In this document: positions 1 to 5,932 of the stretch, in pieces | How the letters are laid out: each line of letters begins with the position of its first letter | How positions within the stretch are numbered: position 1 is the stretch's first letter | Source: a virus | IMG/VR virus record: IMGVR_UViG_3300009183_000414 | Location: 1 to 21,651 of that record | Reading direction: 5' to 3' (one strand) | DNA: 21,651 nt | Translations under genes and position numbers: made by a program | Notes under the pieces: model-generated | The model's database searches: none | Told to the model about the DNA's origin: nothing | Seen by the model: the letters and a program-made list of their open reading frames with translations, nothing else

Positions 1-453
1 AGCGGTGAATGTATAGAAACTCGTATTCAAGTGTTGTCCAATTGCGTCACCTCTGATGTAACCTTCAGCGGTTATATTGTTGCCAGACGAAATATCACCA
101 TCAGCGGATATATCGCCATCAGCGGTTATATTGTTGCCAGACGAAATATCACCATCTGCGGATATATCGCCATCTGCGGTTACATTGTTGCCAGACGAAA
201 TGTCGCCATCAGCGGATATATCGTTACCAGACGAAATGTCGCCATCAGCGGATATATCGTTACCAGACGAAATGTCGCCATCTGCACTGATATTTGATTC
301 GGTTGTCATATCGCCAGTTGCGTTGATGTCGTATTTCCAATTATGGAGAATGTCAACGCCAAGATTTTCAGCTTTCACCACACCATTGATGATAAGTGGC
401 TTTTGTTTGCTTACAGATCCTATTCCGAAACCCTCTTGACTTGTTGCTCCCAT
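1..453 (-). CDS. Hexapeptide-repeat virion/tail-fibre-like protein, 3' end cut by window
   Basis: This reading frame starts at a minus-strand ATG (451-453) behind a clear GGAGA ribosome site and stays open for 151 codons to the left edge, so the protein is incomplete at its C-terminus. It begins MGATSQEGFGIGSVSK, a motif shared with the next gene upstream (536-934). Residues 55-129 are an almost perfect six-residue repeat of the type I-S-A-D-G-D / I-S-S-G-N-N or D, in which every sixth residue is Ile or Val. Such hexads fit a beta-helix or shaft, as found in phage tail fibres and spikes and in polymer-forming proteins. A role as a virion appendage or fibre is inferred from the repeat and from its T4-like phage context; no receptor-binding tip is visible because the rest lies outside the window. 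Confidence 0.75.
   Translation of the reverse strand, partial: MGATSQEGFGIGSVSKQKPLIINGVVKAENLGVDILHNWKYDINATGDMTTESNISADGDISSGNDISADGDISSGNDISADGDISSGNNVTADGDISADGDISSGNNITADGDISADGDISSGNNITAEGYIRGDAIGQHLNTSFYTFTA
67..291 (-). repeat. Coding tandem repeat, 18/36-bp units (hexapeptides)
   Basis: The stretch is built from 18-bp half units, mostly paired into 36-bp units encoding DGDISSGN(D/N)I(S/T)A. Read from the protein's N-terminus, the units run as three 12-residue blocks, then a single hexad, a block, a single hexad and a block. Neighbouring copies are nearly identical at the DNA level, which implies recent duplication or slippage, so unit number may vary between relatives. Confidence 0.85.
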
Positions 454-488
454 AATAATCTCCTTTTTGAAAAATAAATATTATGTAG

Positions 489-527
489 TTTACATACAGC
501 GTGAAAAAATTTAACGCTGTATGTAAA
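489..527 (-). terminator. Perfect 14-bp stem hairpin between two fibre-like genes
   Basis: Positions 489-502 and 514-527 are perfect inverted repeats of 14 bp with an 11-base A/T-rich loop. The hairpin starts 8 bases after the stop codon of the 536-934 gene and precedes the gene at 1-453. No T-run follows the stem on either strand, so it is not a classic intrinsic terminator. It may act as a 3'-end stabiliser, an RNA-processing site or a factor-dependent terminator. Confidence 0.5.
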
Positions 528-535
528 AGGTTTGA

Positions 536-934
536 CTAGCTTCTTACATTGATGCCATTTTTAACGACCATGTACATGAATGTGCGTTCATCATTGTCGC
601 CAGTATGAAGTATGAATCCACCAAACCCGTTTTCAAAACCATCATCTTCGTTGTTTCCATTTGCATCGAGCTTTTCGATGTGTGCTGGATATTGATTGCG
701 TCCATCACTATTGCCGTAATCGGATTGAATCACAAAAACGGAATAATGTTCTGGTCCGAGTGGCAATTCTGGAAATTTGACCAATGCTTGCCAGTTACCA
801 CTACCTATATTAACAGAAGTATCACAATTACCAGCAATGATGATATGTGGATCGTTAATGGTAATGTTCTTGATTGCTGGTCCAACCTTGCTGGCAGAAC
901 CATAACCTACGCCTGTTACGCTAGAAGCACCCAT
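536..934 (-). CDS. Putative virion structural protein sharing N-terminus with neighbour
   Basis: A 132-residue protein with an AAGGAGG ribosome site just before its ATG. I do not recognise a named family. It begins MGASSVTGVGYGSASK, closely parallel to the start of the adjacent gene at 1-453 (MGATSQEGFGIGSVSK). The rest is rich in Gly, Asn and Asp, with alternating hydrophobic residues typical of a beta-sandwich, and has no signal peptide or membrane segment. The two genes lie in tandem on the late-gene strand, separated by a hairpin. The shared N-terminus suggests that both bind the same virion component; that is an inference. Confidence 0.65.
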   Translation of the reverse strand: MGASSVTGVGYGSASKVGPAIKNITINDPHIIIAGNCDTSVNIGSGNWQALVKFPELPLGPEHYSVFVIQSDYGNSDGRNQYPAHIEKLDANGNNEDDGFENGFGGFILHTGDNDERTFMYMVVKNGINVRS

Positions 935-967
935 AATAGCCTCCTTGAAATTAAGGTGTAATTATCT

Positions 968-980
968 AATAATATTTATC
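968..980 (-). promoter_or_regulatory. Candidate T4-type late promoter
   Basis: On the minus strand this reads GATAAATATTATT, which matches the extended T4 late promoter pattern TATAAATACTATT at 11 of 13 positions. It lies about 34 bases upstream of the start codon at 934, leaving room for a short leader with the AAGGAGG site. T4 late promoters need a phage sigma factor and sliding clamp, and neither is visible in this window, so the call rests on the match alone. Confidence 0.4.
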
Positions 981-1018
981 ATTTGAATCGTAATTGTGAT
1001 TGGAGCATGGAATAAATT

Positions 1019-1609
1019 TTGCGAAAACAGATATATACTTATATGACATATGAAGCAAGTCCAGAAACTAAATCTTTTCAACAACAAATTTTGTATGGAA
1101 CCATACTTGGTGGATCATCTATTGTAAATCCAACACATGGTAGAAATTGTTATCTTGCAATGAGAGACAATAACCTTAATTGGCTTTCATATAAAATCAA
1201 TGAATTGAAAGATTTTTTTAAGTTAGATAGCACTACTATCAAAAAAGATAAAAACACATATAGATGTTACTCTGTCGCATATCCTTGTTTCAATCAACTT
1301 TATCGATCCTTCTATAAAGATGGTAAAAAAACTGTAACTAGAGAAATTTTAGAGTCTTTGAATGATCTTGCTTGGATGGTTTGGTATGTTGATAGTGGTA
1401 GGAAAAGTAAAAGAAAAGTGTATCTTAGAACCCAAAAGTTCGGAGAAGAAGGTTCAAATATTATTGCAGAATATTTTAATTCTTTGGATTGCACATGCAC
1501 AATAAAGAAACAAAAAGAAAGATTTGAAATAGTCTTTGACAATAAAGGCTCACAAGAATACCTCAAGACATTTTCGCATAGATTACCAAGCTTTATGGTA
1601 AATGATTAA
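1019..1609 (+). CDS. LAGLIDADG-type homing endonuclease, probably catalytically degenerate
   Basis: A protein of 196 residues if it starts at TTG 1019; ATG 1043 is the alternative start. Two LAGLIDADG helices can be seen: QILYGTILGGSSI at about residues 23-35 and LAWMVWYVDSG at about 118-127. Between them lies the usual basic and aromatic DNA-contact region. Members of this family cleave long DNA targets and spread their own gene. By eye, the acidic residue that ends each motif in active enzymes (LLGDGSI and WYMDDG patterns) is replaced by Gly32 and Ser126, so cleavage may be lost. The gene stands alone, opposite in direction to the flanking fibre-like genes, and is more AT-rich in appearance. 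It could be a decayed mobile gene or a DNA-binding derivative. Confidence 0.8.
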   Translation: MRKQIYTYMTYEASPETKSFQQQILYGTILGGSSIVNPTHGRNCYLAMRDNNLNWLSYKINELKDFFKLDSTTIKKDKNTYRCYSVAYPCFNQLYRSFYKDGKKTVTREILESLNDLAWMVWYVDSGRKSKRKVYLRTQKFGEEGSNIIAEYFNSLDCTCTIKKQKERFEIVFDNKGSQEYLKTFSHRLPSFMVND

Positions 1610-1697
1610 GAAATTAAAATTTTCATGATTTGAATTTGATTCAATTGTTGAATTATCGTATGATTCAATTAGATATTACAACGACACATTATGGAAT

Positions 1698-2156
1698 ATG
1701 ACCATGAGTACAAAGTGCAGTCTATATTATTGTGAAAATTTTCATCTTTATCGTGAATCATTTGATGAAAAATCAATTTATCTAAAAATCAATAATGAAA
1801 AAATAAAAATAAAAATTGAATTTTCATTGCAAGATTTTGCCAAAATATCTGCATGTTTCAATTTTGATTCTTTGAAAAAACAATCAGAAATTACTGATGA
1901 AGATATAAAAAATTATGTTGAAAATTCAATAAAATTAAGAGATACCGATGGAATTGGATCGCTTTTTGGTATTGGTGTATATGGATCAACTTTATTGCCA
2001 AAAGAAACCCAAATTGAGAACGGTATTAATTTCTTTGAAGAAAAAAGAAATTCAATAAAATTAATTCTAGAACAGATAGAAAACAAAAAAACATACGATA
2101 TACCATTTGGTCTAGAAGATATTATTTGTGAGAATTCCAAAGTTGTGAAAATTTAG
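1698..2156 (+). CDS. Hypothetical protein
   Basis: A 152-residue protein of no family I recognise. Lys, Ile and Glu are abundant, there is no signal peptide or membrane segment, and a Gly-rich turn (GIGSLFGIGVYG) lies near residues 85-96. ATG 1704 is an equally good start because GGAA lies 7 bases before it. The end overlaps the convergent small gene at 2122-2283 by about 35 bp. The spacer before the gene (1610-1697) holds only AT-rich sequence with two copies of GATTCAATT. Confidence 0.6.
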   Translation: MTMSTKCSLYYCENFHLYRESFDEKSIYLKINNEKIKIKIEFSLQDFAKISACFNFDSLKKQSEITDEDIKNYVENSIKLRDTDGIGSLFGIGVYGSTLLPKETQIENGINFFEEKRNSIKLILEQIENKKTYDIPFGLEDIICENSKVVKI

Positions 2157-2283
2157 ATCTCTCTTTTTCTGTAAACTTTTCTTTATATTCCCTGACGATA
2201 TTCATGTGAATTTCTTTAATTTTGATGCATTGAGTGCATCTTTCTCCACAATAATTCCCATGTTTTGCACAAAAATTATTCAT
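2122..2283 (-). CDS. Small Cys/His zinc-finger-like protein
   Basis: A 53-residue protein starting at ATG 2283 behind AAGGAAGAAG. Its N-terminus has the arrangement C-x2-H-x3-C-x3-C-x2-C within 20 residues (NFCAKHGNYCGERCTQC), which could bind one zinc ion; a charged helical tail follows. The longer frame upstream of this ATG is unlikely because the ribosome site points to 2283. The start overlaps the stop of the small gene at 2276-2386 (ATGAATAA), so the pair is probably translated together. A regulatory or nucleic-acid-binding role is possible but not shown. Confidence 0.55.
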   Translation of the reverse strand: MNNFCAKHGNYCGERCTQCIKIKEIHMNIVREYKEKFTEKERSKFSQLWNSHK

Positions 2284-2386
2284 CTTCTTCTTCCTTAAAA
2301 TAATCAAATATATCATTTACTAGTTGCATTAATTTATATATAATTATGTAAATTATGCAACACATCAACAACTCTTTTAAAAACAT
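2276..2386 (-). CDS. Overlapping 36-residue membrane-type small protein (candidate)
   Basis: An AAAGGAG site lies 5 bases before the ATG at 2386, and the frame runs 36 codons to a TAA that overlaps the next gene's ATG in the string ATGAATAA. The protein has a hydrophobic middle (LLMCCIIYIIIYKLMQLV) and an acidic tail (KEEEDE), which fits a one-pass membrane protein. Good ribosome site, coupling to the next gene and sensible composition support it, but it is short and I know no relatives. Confidence 0.5.
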   Translation of the reverse strand: MFLKELLMCCIIYIIIYKLMQLVNDIFDYFKEEEDE

Positions 2387-2445
2387 ATAACTCCTTTATC
2401 TACATACTAATAATAAACTAAAATAAATTTTTTTCAAGGTAATTT

Positions 2446-2790
2446 ATGATTAAAACAAGAGAAGATATTTGGATGCACCTCGATGAATTAAATTGGTCGA
2501 AAGTATTCATCATGTTTTCAGTTAAATACAAAAAAAAATTAAAAATTGTTGATATTGAAATTCAAAGCGTTATGCGTATTACTAAATGTGGGAAAAGTAA
2601 TGTTGATTTGGAAGATGAAATCCGTAAGGAAAAACACTTCCTCACAGAACCAATCTATCAAGAATATGAATATTCAAATTGCAATTATAAAGTAGATGGA
2701 ATGTTGACATGGAACAATGATTCAAAAAAGGTTTTTTTAAGTGGAAAAACGACAAAGAAATTAATTGAACAATTTAAAAAAGAAATATGA
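2446..2790 (+). CDS. Hypothetical protein
   Basis: A 114-residue soluble protein rich in Lys and Glu, preceded by AAGG and an AT-rich spacer. I recognise no family. Alternating hydrophobic and charged segments suggest a small alpha/beta fold. The spacer upstream (2387-2445) is AT-rich and may hold the promoter. The gene ends 25 bases before the next plus-strand gene, and the two may be transcribed together. Confidence 0.6.
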   Translation: MIKTREDIWMHLDELNWSKVFIMFSVKYKKKLKIVDIEIQSVMRITKCGKSNVDLEDEIRKEKHFLTEPIYQEYEYSNCNYKVDGMLTWNNDSKKVFLSGKTTKKLIEQFKKEI

Positions 2791-2815
2791 ATATATATTC
2801 ATAAAGGAGCATACG

Positions 2816-3094
2816 ATGAAATCTTTAATTTTGGCTTTGGTTATTTTTTTAGGCTTTAGTGGTATTTCAGAGGCACAATTTATCGTTGTGTATCCACAAG
2901 TGAGACACTACAACAACTACAATTATAATAACTATGGATATAACTATAACTATAACAATTATAATTATGGTTATAGATATAACAACTATAATTACAACAA
3001 TAATTGGAACAGATATGTAACGCCAAGTGGATATATGCCATTCAATAATCCATATTTTCAGATGGCAACACAAGGAATAGGTAGAGGCTGGTAG
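2816..3094 (+). CDS. Secreted Asn/Tyr-rich small protein
   Basis: The start at ATG 2816 is chosen because AAAGGAG lies 8 bases upstream and because the protein then opens with a typical signal peptide (Lys2, hydrophobic core, likely cleavage after SEA at residue 20). The mature part of about 72 residues is dominated by Asn-Tyr repeats (NNYNYNN-type, roughly residues 34-64) and ends in Gly-Arg-Gly-Trp. Such low-complexity Tyr/Asn proteins occur as small exported or cell-surface proteins in bacteria, and their role is generally unknown. In a phage it may act in the host envelope; that is inference. Confidence 0.65.
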   Translation: MKSLILALVIFLGFSGISEAQFIVVYPQVRHYNNYNYNNYGYNYNYNNYNYGYRYNNYNYNNNWNRYVTPSGYMPFNNPYFQMATQGIGRGW

Positions 3095-3100
3095 TCGAAA

Positions 3101-3436
3101 TTACATTCCACAACCACCAGAATACTTTTCTTCATCTTCCTTGTCGTGTTTGAACGCATGGAAAATATCAGAAATGTAAGCACGGGATACAGATATCTTA
3201 TACTCCATCCATTCTTCAAGTTGATCATCAGGAGTCAGCATTTGTAAGATCATACTCGCATCATCAATTATATCTTTCAAATTACGCATCAACATGTCAT
3301 TACCATCATCGGAAACTTCGTTTCTTAAAGTAGGAGAAGGTATAGATGTCGATGATTCACACATGTCAAAATATTCACTCTCACTTATAATGCCAGCTAA
3401 GTAAAATTTATAATTTGGATTATTTTTGTCTATCAT
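3101..3436 (-). CDS. Conserved phage protein, possible virion-associated
   Basis: A 111-residue protein with an AAAGGA site before its ATG. Residues about 54-96 form a helical segment (IIDDASMILQMLTPDDQLEEW followed by KISVSRAYISDIF) that resembles a short module I recall at the C-termini of proteins of marine and T4-like phages, with the pattern (hydrophobic)-P-D-D-x-L-x-x-W-x-x-x-K-I. The function of that module is not known to me. The C-terminus ends GGCGM. It lies on the late-gene strand next to a lipoprotein gene. Confidence 0.6.
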   Translation of the reverse strand: MIDKNNPNYKFYLAGIISESEYFDMCESSTSIPSPTLRNEVSDDGNDMLMRNLKDIIDDASMILQMLTPDDQLEEWMEYKISVSRAYISDIFHAFKHDKEDEEKYSGGCGM

Positions 3437-3481
3437 GATTATTTGTCCTTTTGATAATAACGAGTATTTTTATTGTTTCAA

Positions 3482-3838
3482 TCATTTCTTTTTTATTTCA
3501 AACTTACGGACAGAACCTTTTTCCTTATCCTTAATTCCCATCTCATGTCCAGTTTGATAATCATCATTATTTCCAAATAACTTAAATTTTTTACCATTTA
3601 AAGCATCTGTATAGCCACTATAAAATGATTCTGATATAAATGTTGTCATCGCACAAGGCTTTGCATATAAGACATCATCAGTAGTCTTGCATAAACTGGT
3701 ATTTTTAAATTGTTCTTTATCTTTCATAATTCTTGGAAATCCACTGTATTCACCTTCGAAATTCCTATGCCTGATTCTGCCGCATCCCGAAGTTACAAAA
3801 ATAGCAACAACTAAAAACAACATAATCATTTTATTCAT
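3482..3838 (-). CDS. Putative lipoprotein
   Basis: A 118-residue protein with an N-terminal hydrophobic stretch and a lipobox (VTSGC, Cys19), so it should be exported, lipid-modified and anchored in the host membrane. AGGAGA lies before the ATG. The mature part is small, basic and hydrophilic, with two more Cys that could form a disulfide. Lipoproteins in T4-like phages can serve in superinfection exclusion, lysis or receptor masking, but nothing here decides between these. Confidence 0.65.
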   Translation of the reverse strand: MNKMIMLFLVVAIFVTSGCGRIRHRNFEGEYSGFPRIMKDKEQFKNTSLCKTTDDVLYAKPCAMTTFISESFYSGYTDALNGKKFKLFGNNDDYQTGHEMGIKDKEKGSVRKFEIKKK

Positions 3839-3898
3839 ATTATCTCCTAGTCCATTAAAATTATATGATTATCATATATATGTATGGGAGAATATAAA

Positions 3899-4258
3899 AT
3901 GAACGATGAGAAAAATTTTATAAATGTAAATCAACTGAAGCAAGAATTAGAATCATATAAAAAGTTTGCATTCTCCAATAATCTAATTGCATTGGCTCTA
4001 TCTCTAACTATGGCTAATGCCACAGAAAAAATAGTAAATAGTATTAGCGAAAATTTATTGATGCCAATTATAAATTACTTTGTTGATAACACTGGAGAAA
4101 ACTGGAGAAATCTTATTTTTGTGCCAACCACGGGTCTTGAATTCGAAGTTGGAGCAATGATGAATGGTTTTTTAAAGTTCATATTCACTAGCATTATTGT
4201 CTATATCTTTTATACAAAGGTTTTTAAAAAAAATGCAAATATTCCAATGGATGAATAA
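3899..4258 (+). CDS. mscL: MscL-like large-conductance mechanosensitive channel
   Basis: A 119-residue protein, the usual length for MscL. The start at 3899 is fixed by GGGAG 8 bases upstream. The MscL plan is visible: an N-terminal amphipathic helix with YKKFAFSNN (compare FKEFAMRGN), a first membrane helix at about residues 27-60 ending in LMPIINYF (compare IMPPLGLL), a periplasmic loop, and a second membrane helix at about 87-108 followed by a Lys-rich cytoplasmic end. MscL opens under membrane tension and releases solutes. The small Gly-rich face of the pore helix is largely replaced by bulkier residues, so gating may differ. Its stop overlaps the start of the methyltransferase-like gene (ATGAATAA). 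Confidence 0.8.
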   Translation: MNDEKNFINVNQLKQELESYKKFAFSNNLIALALSLTMANATEKIVNSISENLLMPIINYFVDNTGENWRNLIFVPTTGLEFEVGAMMNGFLKFIFTSIIVYIFYTKVFKKNANIPMDE

Positions 4259-4904
4259 ACACATAATACCAAGAAAATTTGAAAAAATAAGAATAGGTAA
4301 TAACAAAGATGGAGGATATGTTCTTCCTAAAAAATGTGTTGATGAAAGTGATCTTTGTATTTCTTTTGGATTAGGAAATAATATTACTTATGAAAAAGAT
4401 TTATTGAATAGAAATAAAAAAGTTATTGGACATGATATTATTGCAAAAGAACAATATGAATGGGCAAGAAAAATGAAACTTGATACCTATGAAAAATTTG
4501 CAAATATACCAGAAGTACAACAATCCAATAAAATAGTTCTAAAGATAGATGCTGAAGGTTCAGAATGGAATTTTTTCAAAACAATGGATATGCAACATTT
4601 TGGAGAAAAAATTTCTTGCTTTGCTTTTGAACTACATCTTCATATGAATCCTAAAAAAACACCATTATCAGTTATGGAAAAGATGTTCGATACGCATTAT
4701 GTCGCTCATGTTCATGGGAATAATTATGGTGGTTGCAGGGAGCTAGTTCCAGTTGCTTTGGAAATTACACTTGCAAATAAGAAATATTTTGACAATCCAC
4801 CAATTGATATTCAAAAATATCCTATTAAAAATTTAGACTATGTAAACAAACCAAATGGCATAGAATTAGATTTGCCTTGGCTGCAGAATATTAAGGTTTT
4901 GTGA
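4251..4904 (+). CDS. FkbM-like SAM-dependent methyltransferase
   Basis: A 217-residue protein if it starts at ATG 4251, overlapping the mscL-like stop by 8 bases; ATG 4233 is the alternative. The core shows RIGNNKDGGYVLP (about 14-26), a glycine-containing motif CISFGLGNN (36-44) where SAM should bind, and IVLKIDAEGSEW (95-106), the hallmark of the FkbM family, whose members methylate sugars or other small molecules. The C-terminal third (ELHLHMNP, AHVHGNNYGG) matches the FkbM-like cellular group. In phages such enzymes may modify surface glycans or nucleotides; the substrate is unknown. The 3' end overlaps the convergent peptidase gene by 39 bp. Confidence 0.75.
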   Translation: MNKHIIPRKFEKIRIGNNKDGGYVLPKKCVDESDLCISFGLGNNITYEKDLLNRNKKVIGHDIIAKEQYEWARKMKLDTYEKFANIPEVQQSNKIVLKIDAEGSEWNFFKTMDMQHFGEKISCFAFELHLHMNPKKTPLSVMEKMFDTHYVAHVHGNNYGGCRELVPVALEITLANKKYFDNPPIDIQKYPIKNLDYVNKPNGIELDLPWLQNIKVL

Positions 4905-5513
4905 TTGACCTTTGCTTCGATATGACGCTAGTATAGGTATTTGTTGGCGAATAACCTGCCAATGTTTAGATACCCAATCTATGAATATTTTTTCAGCCCG
5001 AACAGGACCAACCTCACTTGTTGTTCCTGTTGTTTGCAATTCAAGCTCATGAGTGCATTCGTGAACAATTGTGCTGGCTATTTCAATTATAGCATCTAAA
5101 GTATCTCCGTGAGTTGCTAAATGCTTTTGAACATTTACACGAATTACATCTGATGGCTGTAATTGATTTACATCTATATCTGGAATGTATTTTTTGATAA
5201 CTGCATTGGGAATTGTATTTAACTTTTGATTCATCATAATGTCAGAACCAAATTTCATTTTGATCTTGTTTATAACGGAAGACCCTACAATTTTTTTATT
5301 TTCTGCTGAACTATAAAGACCATAAGCACCTGCTTGCAATGACGCAATGGTGCTTATGTTTTTAAGTAACTTCTGACCCGTCAATCTATCGTAAAGCTGT
5401 ACCAGTTGTACTGAATATTTGGCACTTTTATATGCAGAATCAATTTGGGTCTCATCGACATTTTCTGTGCCAATCGTAGAACCTTGCTCATAAAACCATT
5501 TTGAAAAATTCAT
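4866..5513 (-). CDS. Putative zinc metallopeptidase (HECTH)
   Basis: A 215-residue protein starting at ATG 5513 behind GGAAGGT. Residues 151-155 are HECTH within IASTIVHECTHELE, the zinc-binding helix of zincin peptidases, and Glu174 in GPVRAEKIF is a good third ligand. There is no signal peptide, so it acts in the host cytoplasm or inside the virion. The N-terminus (MNFSKWFYEQG) is a short amphipathic sequence like those that start other proteins here (12416, 16190). It might target the protein to the head, which is speculative. It is convergent with, and overlaps, the methyltransferase-like gene. Confidence 0.65.
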   Translation of the reverse strand: MNFSKWFYEQGSTIGTENVDETQIDSAYKSAKYSVQLVQLYDRLTGQKLLKNISTIASLQAGAYGLYSSAENKKIVGSSVINKIKMKFGSDIMMNQKLNTIPNAVIKKYIPDIDVNQLQPSDVIRVNVQKHLATHGDTLDAIIEIASTIVHECTHELELQTTGTTSEVGPVRAEKIFIDWVSKHWQVIRQQIPILASYRSKGQSQNLNILQPRQI

Positions 5514-5556
5514 AATACCTTCCATGAAAGTATCTATGATTCAAAATGTTAATTTA

Positions 5557-5847
5557 CTATTGAGGAATTTGAATTCCACCAGAAGATGCAACTACGATTC
5601 CACTGCCAAATTTGCTGTTGTATGCGTTTTTAATCTCATCGTCTGGCTCTCCATACGCAACAATGTGAGACTTATTTATAGTCATTTTTTGATCTTTGGC
5701 AAAAGGTGCATATGGCATCATACCAACGCCTTCTCTCGAAATAGCAAAAATCATCGGGTTCTTTAAAACAAAAGTATCATTGTCAGAAGATAAAGTTTGT
5801 GCAAGAACATCTTCACCAGTAGAAATTTTCAAATATTCAATTTTCAT
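5557..5847 (-). CDS. Conserved Sm-like (Lsm-fold) phage protein
   Basis: A 96-residue protein with AAGGAGA before its ATG. It opens with IEYLKISTGEDVLAQ and ends with EPDDEIKNAYNSKFGSGIVV. Between them is MMPYAPFAKDQK. This pattern (a strand carrying S/T-G-E-(D/E)-V, then NP, then M-P-Y-x-P-F, then E-I-x-N-x-Y-N-x-x-F-G-S-G-I) is one I recall as a widely conserved small protein of T4-like marine phages with an Sm-like barrel. Its role is not established; RNA binding is possible. It lies downstream of the capsid region on the same strand. Confidence 0.65.
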   Translation of the reverse strand: MKIEYLKISTGEDVLAQTLSSDNDTFVLKNPMIFAISREGVGMMPYAPFAKDQKMTINKSHIVAYGEPDDEIKNAYNSKFGSGIVVASSGGIQIPQ

Positions 5848-5932
5848 AATGTATCTCCTTAGAAAGATTTAACTTAAAAGAATATAACATTTATGTTTCT
5901 AATTGTAAATCATTTATTTTATTTGGTTTTTT

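Noticed and set aside
67-291. Regular repeats that could look like a CRISPR array
   Set aside because: Units are contiguous with no unique spacers and keep a reading frame, so this is a coding repeat.
31-439. Two plus-strand open frames over the left repeat
   Set aside because: They are antisense shadows of the hexapeptide repeat; the minus frame has the ribosome site, a sensible start and a motif shared with its neighbour.
605-961. Plus-strand open frame of 118 codons
   Set aside because: It lies opposite the 536-934 gene, has no ribosome site and covers that gene's own leader.
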